Notes under the pieces: generated by a model
Seen by the model: only the letters and a program-made list of their open reading frames with translations
Databases searched by the model: none
Told to the model about the DNA's origin: nothing
Shown here: piece by piece, positions 7,474-15,677 of the stretch
How positions within the stretch are numbered: the first letter of the stretch is position 1
Layout: every line of letters starts with the position of its first letter
Position numbers and translations under genes: made by a program
Source: AP-15 sp963732095
GTDB lineage: Bacteria > Pseudomonadota > Alphaproteobacteria > ATCC43930 > CGMCC-115725
Length of the DNA: 64,000 nt
Assembly: GCA_963732095.1 (NCBI GenBank)
Contig: CAVSZA010000003.1
Location: 1 to 64,000 of the forward strand
Direction of reading: 5' to 3'

Positions 7474-8848
7474 TGGCCACCTCCGCCTCGCGCGCGAGGT
7501 CGTCAAAGCTGCGGCCGCTCGCGGCGTGGCGAGCGCTGCCGCCGGTCAGTTTCTGCCAACGGCGGACGCTCGTATCGACATAGGCGGGGTCGAGCTCCAT
7601 TCCATGGCAGCGCCGGCCGGTGCGCTCGGCGGCCACCAGGGTCGTGCCGCTGCCGAGAAAGGTGTCGAGCACGATATCGCCGCGGGCTGAGCAGTCGAGG
7701 ATCGCGTCGGCGACCATCGCGACCGGCTTCACGGTCGGGTGCAAGGCCAGCAGATTGCCTTCCTCGCTGGAGCGGGTAAAGGAGTTGGCCCCAGGGTAAT
7801 GCCAGACATTGCTGCGGTTGCGCCCGAATTGACCGAGCTGGATATTGTTGCGGTGCCTGTTCCGGCCGTATTTGAAGACGCAGACTAACTCGTGCCGACT
7901 TCTATAAAACGAGCCCATCCCGCCATTGTCTTTTACCCAGACGCAGATGTTTTTGAGCTCGCCATACGCCTCACGGCCAGCGGCCAGCAGCTCTTCGACA
8001 TGCCGCCAATCCATGCAGACAAAATGGATGGAGCCGTCAATGCTGAAGGCCGTAAGATTGCGAAAAGCTTGGCCTAGAAAGGCCGTGAACTGCGACCTGT
8101 CCATCTCACCCGAGGCCATCGGGAAGGGGCGGTGGTGGATCGCGCCGAGGCCGCCCGCGTGGCCGTCAATCCTCACATTGTAGGGAGGATCGATGAAAGC
8201 GGTCGCAGCGCGCTCTTCGCCCATCAGCGACGCAAAGACTGCTGAATCCAGAGCACTGCCGCATAACAGGCGATGGCGGTGAAGGAGCCACATGTCTCCC
8301 AACTTGCTGAGTGGGGTCGCCGGAATCTCGGGCACAACATCTGTCGGGTCGGCTTCGGCCTGGGCCGGGTCGTCGAGTGATGCGATCCGCAAATCGATCT
8401 CGCCCATCTCAAAACCGGTGACCTCGATGTCGAAATCGAGCCCGACCAGCGTGAGCTCTTTGAGCTGCTGGGCGAGCAGCCGGTCGTCCCAGACGGCGAT
8501 CTCAGTCAGCCGGTTGTCGGCGATCATGAAGGCACGGGCCTGCGCCGGGGTGAGGTGATCAAGACAGAGGGTCGGCACCTCGGTAAAGCCCAGATCGCGA
8601 CAGGCGAGCCAACGGCCGTGACCCGCAATTATGTTGCCGTGGCGGTCGATCAGGATCGGGACATTGAAGCCGAAGGCCTTGATGCTTTCGGCAATTTGCC
8701 GGATCTGCTTCTTGCTGTGGCGCCGAGAGTTAGCCGGGTCGGGTTTGAGTTCTTCGATCCGACGATAGGTAACCGTCAAACATAAGCTCGGCAACGAGCT
8801 TGGTTGTGATGAATGCAAATCTGATCGCAACTTAGTTTCCTGATACAT
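7463..8848 (-). CDS. ParB-domain/DNA methyltransferase fusion (phage-type)
   Basis: A 461-residue fusion. Residues 25-130 are a ParB N-terminal nuclease-like domain (YRRIEELKPDPANSRRHSKK, then IIAGHGRW at 73-80 and the typical MIADNRLTE at 108-116). Residues 185-440 form a beta-class N4-cytosine/N6-adenine methyltransferase: catalytic DPPYN at 220-224 precedes the AdoMet loop FLGSGTT at 397-403, with LHPTVKP and GMELDPAYVD around them. Such fusions are common next to terminase genes in alphaproteobacterial prophages and gene-transfer-like elements. They modify phage or host DNA; the ParB part may grip DNA. It heads a three-gene operon with DUF5681 and TerL, overlapping the former by 11 bases. 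The specificity is not known. Confidence 0.9.
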   Translation of the reverse strand: MYQETKLRSDLHSSQPSSLPSLCLTVTYRRIEELKPDPANSRRHSKKQIRQIAESIKAFGFNVPILIDRHGNIIAGHGRWLACRDLGFTEVPTLCLDHLTPAQARAFMIADNRLTEIAVWDDRLLAQQLKELTLVGLDFDIEVTGFEMGEIDLRIASLDDPAQAEADPTDVVPEIPATPLSKLGDMWLLHRHRLLCGSALDSAVFASLMGEERAATAFIDPPYNVRIDGHAGGLGAIHHRPFPMASGEMDRSQFTAFLGQAFRNLTAFSIDGSIHFVCMDWRHVEELLAAGREAYGELKNICVWVKDNGGMGSFYRSRHELVCVFKYGRNRHRNNIQLGQFGRNRSNVWHYPGANSFTRSSEEGNLLALHPTVKPVAMVADAILDCSARGDIVLDTFLGSGTTLVAAERTGRRCHGMELDPAYVDTSVRRWQKLTGGSARHAASGRSFDDLAREAEVANAA

Positions 8849-9060
8849 TACAGAGTCCTAAATTAACTAACTTAATCCTCAATGCGTGCATTTGTTTCGT
8901 TCGGCGGCAGCCCGCGTCTCGCTTGGTTGAGAATAAAGCGAGCTATATTAGCTTCAGTGCCTCTCCTCCGCGGCGGCAGCATCGCGAAAGGTTGCACCCG
9001 GCGCGCTAATCTCAAGTAGCGGAACCGTTTGGACTAGATAAATAGGAGGGAAAAACTGTC

Positions 9061-9696
9061 TTAGATCGGAGTCGTAATCTTTCCCGGAAAAACGCACCGA
9101 GGAACGACACGAATTTTTCCGGTCCTCCGAGCCAGAGCTGCCGTTAGCCGTTTTTGAAAAGAGTTCTCGCTTTCGGGAACTTCGATTCGCGGATCTGTAA
9201 GCACTGCGCAATGTTGTGTAAATCGATGCAGCGGGCCGGCAATCCCGGGCTCCGGCTCGCCGGTAATCGTCGCGAAGAGATCGTGGACTGCCAAAAAGAA
9301 CCAAGTCTCTGGGTTCTGACGGCGCTTCTTTATAGCAGTGTTTTGGGCCAACATGGTCAAAAGCATTTCGATACGAGAGGATTGTGACCGCAGCGTTTCG
9401 AGAAACTCGGGAATGGGACTGCCATGCCAAGGATCATTTAAAAGGATTTCGATTTGGCGTGTTCCGTTCATGTCAGCATCGAGAATACTGATCGCAGTAC
9501 GCAATGCTGCGTGAAGCTGCGACAGCTCCTTTCGTCGCTCGGCTTCGGTCTTGGCCCCTTCGCTGATGACTCTCTCGATGTGGTATCCGTACGAGATCGT
9601 GCTGAGCCCGGCACTCAGGGTCGCGAGGGCTTCGTCGGTTGGCCGGATTCTCCCCGCAATCAGGGTCGCTTTCAACCGTCCGCGGTTCAACTCCAT
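9061..9696 (-). CDS. hypothetical protein upstream of the phage-type module
   Basis: From an ATG at 9696 the protein has about 211 residues. The frame can be extended to 9789, but the added residues are Arg-rich and unconvincing. It looks helical and soluble: HIERVISEGAKTEAERRKEL and HAALRTAISILDADMNG in the first half, IEMLLTMLAQNTAIKKRRQN in the middle, and ETWFFLAVHDLFATITGE near residue 140. No family was recognised. It has the same orientation as the ParB-methyltransferase operon, separated by about 210 bases, so it may be part of the same mobile region. Confidence 0.6.
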   Translation of the reverse strand: MELNRGRLKATLIAGRIRPTDEALATLSAGLSTISYGYHIERVISEGAKTEAERRKELSQLHAALRTAISILDADMNGTRQIEILLNDPWHGSPIPEFLETLRSQSSRIEMLLTMLAQNTAIKKRRQNPETWFFLAVHDLFATITGEPEPGIAGPLHRFTQHCAVLTDPRIEVPESENSFQKRLTAALARRTGKIRVVPRCVFPGKITTPI

Positions 9697-9853
9697 ACAT
9701 TGATTCCTACGGGCTCGCCCGGGTATGCTGCTGACATAGCGGGATTTCGTTGTCAACCAGGGTCCATGGGCCGTGCGGTACTGGCGCACGCCGGCGAGGC
9801 GCGGCGCCGCGAGCTGACAAATCGCCGGCCCAACCGCAGGATTGCCTGATCAA

Positions 9854-10034
9854 GCGAATAAATTCCCTGATGGCCCGAATTAATTCCCTGCAAGGCCGAA
9901 TTAAATTCCCTGTTCCGATGCGTAGGGAATTGGGTCGTAAACCATTGAATTCGGCTGTTGATTTCGGGCCAATAGTCGCACTCGGAGGCCTAGGCGAACA
10001 AAATTCCCTGTATTTTCCCAGCTAGCAGGGAATT
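9854..10034. repeat. AATTCCCTG repeat array with terminal hairpin
   Basis: The motif AATTCCCTG occurs at 9861, 9882, 9904 and 10002, each preceded by GAATAA-, GAATT- or AACAA-like bases. The inverse AGGGAATT occurs at 9924 and 10026. The first three copies are about 21-22 bases apart. The last direct copy and the last inverse copy form a hairpin, AAATTCCCTG against CAGGGAATTT at 10001-10034, with a loop of about 14 bases. It joins directly to the dispersed repeat at 10036. No coding potential is seen. Confidence 0.75.
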
Positions 10035-10035
10035 T

Positions 10036-10101
10036 GGGGGTTTCAGAGACGAGTTCGCTCGTGACTGCCTCCTCCAGCAGAGAGTCACGAGCAAACCTGA
10101 C
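10036..10101 (+). repeat. dispersed T-arm-like repeat, extended copy 6
   Basis: Plus-strand copy with an extended head GGGGGTTTCAGAGACGAG, then TTCGCTCGTGACTGCC, TCCTCCAGCAGAGAGTC, ACGAGCAAACCTGAC. The head is shared almost base for base with the copy at 63383-63447. GAGTTCGCTCGTGACT and AGTCACGAGCAAAC are also partly self-complementary, so it could fold into a long hairpin. Confidence 0.75.
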
Positions 10102-10159
10102 TTTAAGGGGGAGGGTCGCGCCCGCCGGTGCGGCGCGTCAGTGGTCACGCTAGGGGTAC

Positions 10160-10369
10160 TCAGCCGTCCGCGGCCAGCTTCGGATGCGGCACACGCCGGC
10201 GCACCTCGCTCGCAAAATAGAAAACCTTGTAGTGATCCCTCACGATTTCTTCTGCCTCAGAGTGCATCGGCTTGATAATAATGGACCCAGCTACCCACCC
10301 AGCAGTCCGCACGGAATAGTGCAACCTTGACCAGGCTAGGTCGATTGTTCGATAGCCAACGCGCGTCAA
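10160..10369 (-). CDS. small hypothetical protein, doubtful
   Basis: A 69-residue frame with plausible composition in its second half (SIIIKPMHSEAEEIVRDHYK, FYFASEVRRRVPHPK). No family recognised and no clear ribosome-binding site. It is listed because nothing else explains the interval between the repeat and the CDGSH gene. Confidence 0.25.
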   Translation of the reverse strand: MTRVGYRTIDLAWSRLHYSVRTAGWVAGSIIIKPMHSEAEEIVRDHYKVFYFASEVRRRVPHPKLAADG

Positions 10370-10594
10370 CTTTCACGAAGTCGTCTTGCCGTCGACGCTA
10401 GGGGGCTGTCAGCGACCAACAGCTATGCCCTCACGGCCCGCTTCAGTAGCCGGCGATCAGGGAGATCAGCATCGCAACTTTGTAGCCGAGCTTTGCGGCG
10501 CGGATTTCTTGGGCTCCTTTGTCCGATCCTCACCAGCTGCATTGGAATCTGAAGCCCACGGACCTGAGTGGGTTGTCTAAGAGCAAGACCGCGC

Positions 10595-10816
10595 TCAGCT
10601 CTTCTCCGCCAAATCAGGCACCGCCTGTGCCGCAGCCTGGAAACCGATCTTTGAGTGGGTGCCGTCACAGAACGGCTTTTTGGTGGATGCACCGCAGCGA
10701 CAGAGCACCGTTCTTTCCTGAGTCGCCAAGACATTCCCGTTCGTGTCGCGTAGTTCGATGGAGCCGATGACCACATAGGGCCCGTTCGGTCTCGCGTCGA
10801 TTTTCACGTCGGCCAT
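10595..10816 (-). CDS. CDGSH-type iron-sulfur protein
   Basis: A 73-residue protein from the ATG at 10816 (two residues after an upstream in-frame ATG). The core motif CRCGASTKKPFCDGTH holds the three Cys and one His that bind a 2Fe-2S cluster in CDGSH (mitoNEET-like) proteins. The leading VKIDARPNGPYVVIGSIELR is the usual beta-strand prefix of single-domain bacterial members. These small cytoplasmic proteins take part in electron or cluster transfer and redox sensing. Neighbours give no clear pathway. Confidence 0.9.
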   Translation of the reverse strand: MADVKIDARPNGPYVVIGSIELRDTNGNVLATQERTVLCRCGASTKKPFCDGTHSKIGFQAAAQAVPDLAEKS

Positions 10817-11651
10817 GAGCAACCCCGCCTTTTGAACTCGTGCTGAGCATAATATCTTTGGAATGGAATTCCCATAGGAGGCGCCTCTCTCATGAAGCGC
10901 TGGCTGCGGATCGGCGTTTCAGGGATGCTCACCGGGACGGCCTCGTCCCGCCGAGCCCGTTCAGCGGGAACGGTTGTAGGTATAGTCCTCGCGCTCGTCA
11001 GCGCCATCGAACCCGGCCCCGGTGCTGCTCGGCCATGCCAAATCCGGGGGATGTCGGTTCAGACCTGCGCCCCTGAAAGTCAGGTTTGCACGCCACCATT
11101 ACGCGATTATGCAAGGATTGCCGTTGGGCGGCGATCGAGGAAAACGAATTGGGGATGGTGTGGCGCTGTACTGACCCGCGCTCAAATTTATACCACCGCC
11201 AGATGATGTTACCGGCAAACCTGCCAAGGCGCGACAGCTAACCTGTTACCAGGCCCGGAATTTCGGTGATTGCGGTCCGCAAGGCGGCGATTGGGAAGCC
11301 CCGTAGACCTACGCATCGGCATGTCGGGGTCGACGCTCACGATGCTCAATTAGAGGTGCATTCTATAATCGGCATCGCGGCCACGACGCTGGGCTACTGC
11401 CGCACACGCCCAACTGAATTAAGAACAATGACCCTCATCTCTTGGAAGCGCAGCGCCTGGGTCGCGGGCCGCGCCACCCACATCTCGTGATAATGCCGGC
11501 CTCCTTGAGGATCGCCAGATCGATCAGTGGCGTCAACTCGCGCTGTCGGGAACGAGGGAATGGCCTCTTTCTTGCACTATCCCAGGCAGAGCGCGGCTTT
11601 AGGCTCAAGAATACATCTAGCCGACGCCGTACCCCCACAGGAGGGCTGCAA
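10817..11651. other. long stretch with no convincing gene
   Basis: A plus frame at 10892-11206 follows AGGAGGCGCCTCTCTC and begins MKRWLRIGVSGMLTGT with a hydrophobic AGTVVGIVLALVSA. That could be a small membrane peptide, but the rest looks random and it is not called. The remainder up to the dctA ribosome-binding site shows no recognised feature. Confidence 0.4.
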
Positions 11652-12965
11652 ATGTCAACCGTTACGGTTTTTCCGGCCCGAGTTGCAGGACTTTACAAGT
11701 CGCGATTTGCGCAGGTCGTCGTCGGCCTGCTGCTCGGCATCGTGCTCGGGGTCGTGATACCCGATTTCGCGATCGGGCTCAAATTCTTCAGCGACGCGTT
11801 TCTGAAGCTGATCACGATGATAGTGGCCCCAATCGTCTTTTGTGTCGTCGTACACGGGATCGCTGGCGCCGGTGATTTAAAGAAGGTCGGGCGGGTCGGG
11901 GTCAAGGCGCTGATTTACTTCGAGGTGATGACGACGGTCGCGCTGATCGTCGGCATTACCCTCGCCATTCTTATCGGTCCGGGACACGGGATGAATGTCG
12001 ACCCATCGACCCTTGACGCAAAGGTGTTGACCTCACATGCCGACAACGTCCACAGGCTCCAGGGTGGCGGCGTTGGCGGATTTATTCTGAATATTATTCC
12101 GACTACCTCGTTTGACGCATTGGCGCGCAACGATGTGCTTCAGGTCCTGTGTTTTGCGGTGCTCTTCGGCGTCAGTCTCGCGCTAGTGGGTGATGTCGGC
12201 AAGCCGGTTACGACCATGATTGAGAGGGTCTCCACCGTCCTCTTCAAGATGATGAGCCTGATCGTCAGGCTAGCGCCACTCGGAGTTCTCGGCGCGGTAG
12301 GGTACACGGTCGGTCAGTATGGGGTCAGCTCGCTGAGGCAACTTATTTCCCTTGTCATGCTCTACTATGTATCCGTCGGGTTTTTTGTGCTCGTAGTGCT
12401 CGGAGCGATAATGAGAGTGGCAGGACTGAACATTTTGAAGTTCCTGGCCTATCTTCGCGAAGAGCTGACCATCGTGCTCGGCACCGCCTCTTCCGATGCA
12501 GTCTTGCCCCAGATCATGCACAAGCTCGAGAGGATGGGGATAGACAAGTCGGTGGTCGGGCTGGTCATTCCGACCGGCTACTCCTTCAACCTCGATGCCT
12601 TCTCGATCTATCTGACCCTCGCAGTCGTTTTCCTTGCCCAGGCGACGAACACGCCGCTGTCAATCGGTGATTTATTGCTCGTTCTGGCAGTCTCGCTCGT
12701 CACCTCGAAGGGCGCTCACGGCGTGCCGGGGTCGGCTATCGTCATCCTCGCGGCGACGCTCAACGCTGTGCCCAGCATTCCCGCGATCGGGCTGGTGCTG
12801 GTGCTTTCGGTCGACTGGTTTATCGGCATGGTGCGCGCGCTCGGCAATTTGATCGGGAACTGCGTGGCCACAGTGGTTGTGGCCGCATGGGAAAGGGAGA
12901 TCAACCTGCCGCTTGCTCGAGGTGTGCTCGACAGCGATGTCGTTATGGAGGCAAAGGCTGCTTAA
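11652..12965 (+). CDS. dctA: C4-dicarboxylate:cation symporter (DctA family)
   Basis: A 437-residue inner-membrane transporter of the DAACS family, which imports succinate, fumarate and malate with protons or sodium. Signatures: LITMIVAPIVFCVVVHGIAG in helix 2, FLAYLREELTIVLGTASSDA in the first re-entrant hairpin (the serine-rich loop is TASSDAVLP), VIPTGYSFNLDAFSIYLTLA in helix 7, and KGAHGVPGSAIVILAATL in the second hairpin. The start at 11652 is preceded by AGGAGGG six bases upstream and matches the family N-terminus. The longer frame from 11442 adds unrelated Arg-rich residues. No dctBD two-component genes are beside it, so regulation is not visible here. Confidence 0.95.
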   Translation: MSTVTVFPARVAGLYKSRFAQVVVGLLLGIVLGVVIPDFAIGLKFFSDAFLKLITMIVAPIVFCVVVHGIAGAGDLKKVGRVGVKALIYFEVMTTVALIVGITLAILIGPGHGMNVDPSTLDAKVLTSHADNVHRLQGGGVGGFILNIIPTTSFDALARNDVLQVLCFAVLFGVSLALVGDVGKPVTTMIERVSTVLFKMMSLIVRLAPLGVLGAVGYTVGQYGVSSLRQLISLVMLYYVSVGFFVLVVLGAIMRVAGLNILKFLAYLREELTIVLGTASSDAVLPQIMHKLERMGIDKSVVGLVIPTGYSFNLDAFSIYLTLAVVFLAQATNTPLSIGDLLLVLAVSLVTSKGAHGVPGSAIVILAATLNAVPSIPAIGLVLVLSVDWFIGMVRALGNLIGNCVATVVVAAWEREINLPLARGVLDSDVVMEAKAA

Positions 12966-13086
12966 CTGGCCCGCACCGTACAGATGGAGGGAGCCGACGA
13001 CAAGCAAGGCGGCGGGGAAGGCCGAGCCAGAAGAATTGGGAGGCGGCGCTGCCCTCTATCGGCGCAGGCGGATGGACCGAAGTTCA

Positions 13087-13222
13087 TTAGCGCGAGCCTG
13101 AGCGGGTAGCGAGGCGAGCATAGCGCGGTCGTGCGAGCACCGCCTCGAGCTCACTCTCGATCATCGTCTGGATGAACTCGCGCACCCGGTCGCGCAAACC
13201 GGCCTCGATCGGATCAAACCAC
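13087..13222 (-). mobile_element. IS256-type transposase N-terminal fragment
   Basis: Minus-strand translation reads FDPIEAGLRDRVREFIQTMI then ESELEAVLARPRYAR, matching the start of IS256-family (mutator-type) transposases, where an R-x-R-V-R-x-F-I-x-x-M-(I/L)-E-x-E-L segment precedes the GxR-x-G-Y motif. The frame ends in a stop at 13087 and the catalytic DDE domain is absent, so this is a dead scrap. Confidence 0.6.
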
Positions 13223-13295
13223 TCATCCGCGCCAGCGACTGGTCGGGTCGCCCAGAAACGTTCGCCTCAGGCTGCTGGTCATGCCGACACCCTGC

Positions 13296-13480
13296 TCACG
13301 TCAGTTCGCCGATTAGCGCCTTTGCCTCTCTCAGATCCGCCGTGTCGAACCCCTCGGTGAACCAGCCGGGGGTGTGCACCGTCGCGACGGCGTTACAGTC
13401 GCGCAGCAACCATTCCCGCGTGAGCGCCAGGCCGAGGCCGCGAGAGCACCGATGACGAGGACGGTGTATGGCGAGGTCAT
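13296..13480 (-). pseudogene. chimera of an SDR start and a TPR-ATPase tail
   Basis: Minus frames from the ATG at 13480 begin MTSPYTVLVIGA and, after a frame change, SRGLGLALTREWLLRDCNAV, the N-terminal Rossmann turn of a short-chain dehydrogenase. At about 13372 this passes straight into GWFTEGFDTADLREAKALIG, which is the C-terminus of the TPR-ATPase/cyclase family also found at 62053-62472. Two unrelated genes are joined without any linker. Confidence 0.6.
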
Positions 13481-13494
13481 GATTTCGCGGCCAC

Positions 13495-14017
13495 TCAATC
13501 CTGCTCGCGCATTCCGGCGAGCAGCAGTGGGAGCTGTCCGCCATCGCGGGCGATCTGCTCCCCGATCTCCGAGTGCTCGGCTACCGCCATGCTGACCCCG
13601 TCGATGGCGACACCCTCGATCGCGTAATGGCCGTCGCTGACCGCGAGCCGCCAATCCACAGTGAGCGGCGCGCCCTGCGGGATCGGTGCGGCTGCCGCTT
13701 ACGACAAAATTCCCGTCGCCCGCCTGCGCTAAGCGCCGATCGTAGACATCGATGATCTGCTGCGTGAGAAGATCGGAAAACTCCTGCCGTTCGCCTGGGC
13801 TCGCGACGCGCCAATAGGGGCCGAGCACAAAGCGGGAGATGCCGGTCAAGTCGAAATCCTGCCGGAGCAGCTGTCGGAAGTAGGCAGCCTCTCCGTCTAC
13901 CGGCAGGTCGGGGCGGTGGATCACCGCCAGCACCTGTTGACCGAGCGAGCCGATGAACGCGGTCGGCGCATCATCGGCCGCCGCTGGGCGCGGCGCCCAG
14001 AACAGGCCGGCAATCAC
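13495..14017 (-). pseudogene. MlaC/Ttg2D (HpnM-like) periplasmic lipid-binding protein, frameshifted
   Basis: A signal-peptide-like start (VIAGLFWAPRPAAADD) is followed by QQVLAVIHRPDLPVDGEAAY, RQLLRQDFDLTGISRFVLGP and YWRVASPGERQEFSDLLTQ. This is the MlaC/toluene-tolerance fold, which shuttles phospholipids or hopanoids across the periplasm. After VVSGSRTDPAG, near 13665-13675, the frame breaks; a one-base correction gives APLTVDWRLAVSDGHYAIEG, VSMAVAEHSEIGEQIARDGG and a stop at 13495. With correction the protein has about 174 residues. The start codon (GTG at 14017) is uncertain. No Mla ABC transporter genes are adjacent. Confidence 0.75.
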
Positions 14018-14259
14018 CGCGACGGCGACGGTAAGGCTCCTGCGGTATCCGGCGCAGCCGCGGCTCGCGGCAGCCCGGCGCGACGAACGGACGCTCCCCG
14101 AGAGGCAACCATGCAGCCGGCTGAATACCGAAAACTCGACACTCCCGAAGCCGCCGTATATGTGGGGCTCAGTGCCAGCACGCTTTCAAAGCGCCGGGTC
14201 TTCGGCAACGGCCCTAAATATCTACCTTGCCTTCGTCGGAGCCGGAGCCGCGTTCTGCA

Positions 14260-15664
14260 TCAGATATGGATTGCGCGGCCGAGGCTCCTCAGGGTGGCCT
14301 CATGGAATGCCTCGGTCAGGGTTGGGTGGGCGTGGATGGTCCCGGCCACGTCCTCGAGAAGGGCCCCCATTTCGATCGCCAATGTGAACTCTCCGATGAG
14401 CTCCGCAACCTGGGCGCCGACCGCCTGGACGCCGAGCACGCGATGATCGTCGCGGCGGGCGACCACGCGAACGAATTCCGCCGTCTTCCCCCGCCTCCAT
14501 GCTTAATGCGCGGCCATTGGCCGCGAACGGGAACTGGGTAACGATCAGGTCGGCGGCACCCGCGCCGGCGCCCCCTGGGCTCAGGCCGATGCTGACGATC
14601 TCGGGGTCCGTAAAGCACGCCGCCGGGATGGCAACGGGATCGAACTGCCGCCGGGCACCGCCAATGAGTTCCGCCACCATCTCGCCCTGCGCCGATGCCT
14701 TGTGCGCGAGCAACGGCTCGCCAACAAGGTCGCCGATGGCCCACACATCGCGCATCGAGGTGCGGCAACGTTCATCGATGCGGACGAATGGGCCGGCCAT
14801 ATCAACGGCGATCGCCTCCAGCCCCCAGCCCTGGGTCGAAGGCTTTCGGCCTACCGTCACGAGCACCTGGTCAGCCGCTACCGGGAGGGTCATCCCATCC
14901 TCGGTCCGCACCCTCGCCTCGGCAGCGCCCTCCCTGCGCTCAACCATTTCGACAGTAGCGCCCAGATGGAGAGTAACGCCTGCACGCTCGAGCCAGCGCC
15001 TTACCGGATTCGTCAGCGGTTCGTCCCAATTTGGCAAGATCCGCTCAAATGCTTCGATGATCGTAACCTCTGAACCCAGCTTTCTGAATGCCGTCCCAAG
15101 CTCCAGCCCGATATAGCCTGCGCCGACCACGAGAAGCCGTTCAGGCACCCGGTCCAGCGCCAGGGCCTCGGTGGACGAGATCACGGGGCCGCCGAACTCC
15201 AGTCCGGGGAGAGTGGCGGGATTCGAGCCGTTCGCCAAGATGACGTGTTCCGCCCGAACCATCTCCTCCCCTTCGCTGCTCCGCACCGTGCATGTCTTGG
15301 CGTCGGAAAATGTTGCCCAGCCATCGAGCACGCGTACGTTCGCCTTGCGCAGCAGGACACCGACGCCGCCGCTGAGCCGGTCGACGATTCCCTCCTTCCA
15401 AAGCATGGTCCTGTTGAGGTCTATGGAGGGCGCTTCCCGCAACGTGATGCCCATGATGCCGTCGCCAACAGCGCGTCGCATGTCATCAAATTTTCCGGCC
15501 GCGTGGATGAGCGCCTTGGACGGGATGCAGCCTCTGATCAGGCAGGTGCCCCCAAGCCGGTCGGCCTCGACAAGGACGGTGTCCAACCCCAGTTGCCCGG
15601 CCCGGATGGCCGCGACGTAGCCGCCCGGTCCACCACCCACCACGAGGACCTTGGTTCGGATCAT
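14260..15664 (-). pseudogene. lpdA: dihydrolipoamide dehydrogenase (E3), frameshifted at a G5 run
   Basis: The flavoprotein that re-oxidises lipoamide in 2-oxoacid dehydrogenase complexes. Visible: FAD motif VLVVGGGPGGYVAAIRAGQL, redox disulfide GGTCLIRGCIPSKAL, NAD motif LLVVGAGYIGLELGTAF, and second FAD motif VWAIGDLVGEPLLAHKA. The frame slips in a run of five G (plus-strand CCCCC at 14488-14492). Dropping one base gives GKTAEFVRVVARRDDHRVLG and the C-terminal active-site segment AHPTLTEAFHEATL, ending at 14260. As written the interface domain with its catalytic His-Glu would be lost. It is the last gene of the BCKDH operon, 13 bases after E2. ATG 15664 (MIRTKVLV) is preferred to 15685. Confidence 0.9.
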
Positions 15665-15677
15665 CGCTATCGCTTCC

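Noticed and set aside
9854..10034. CRISPR array
   Set aside because: The repeated unit is only about 9 bases, spacers are about 12 bases and contain the same words, and no cas genes are present.
10892..11206. A 104-residue plus frame with an AGGAGG upstream
   Set aside because: Only the first 45 residues look like a membrane segment; the remainder is random and spacing to the ribosome-binding site is long.
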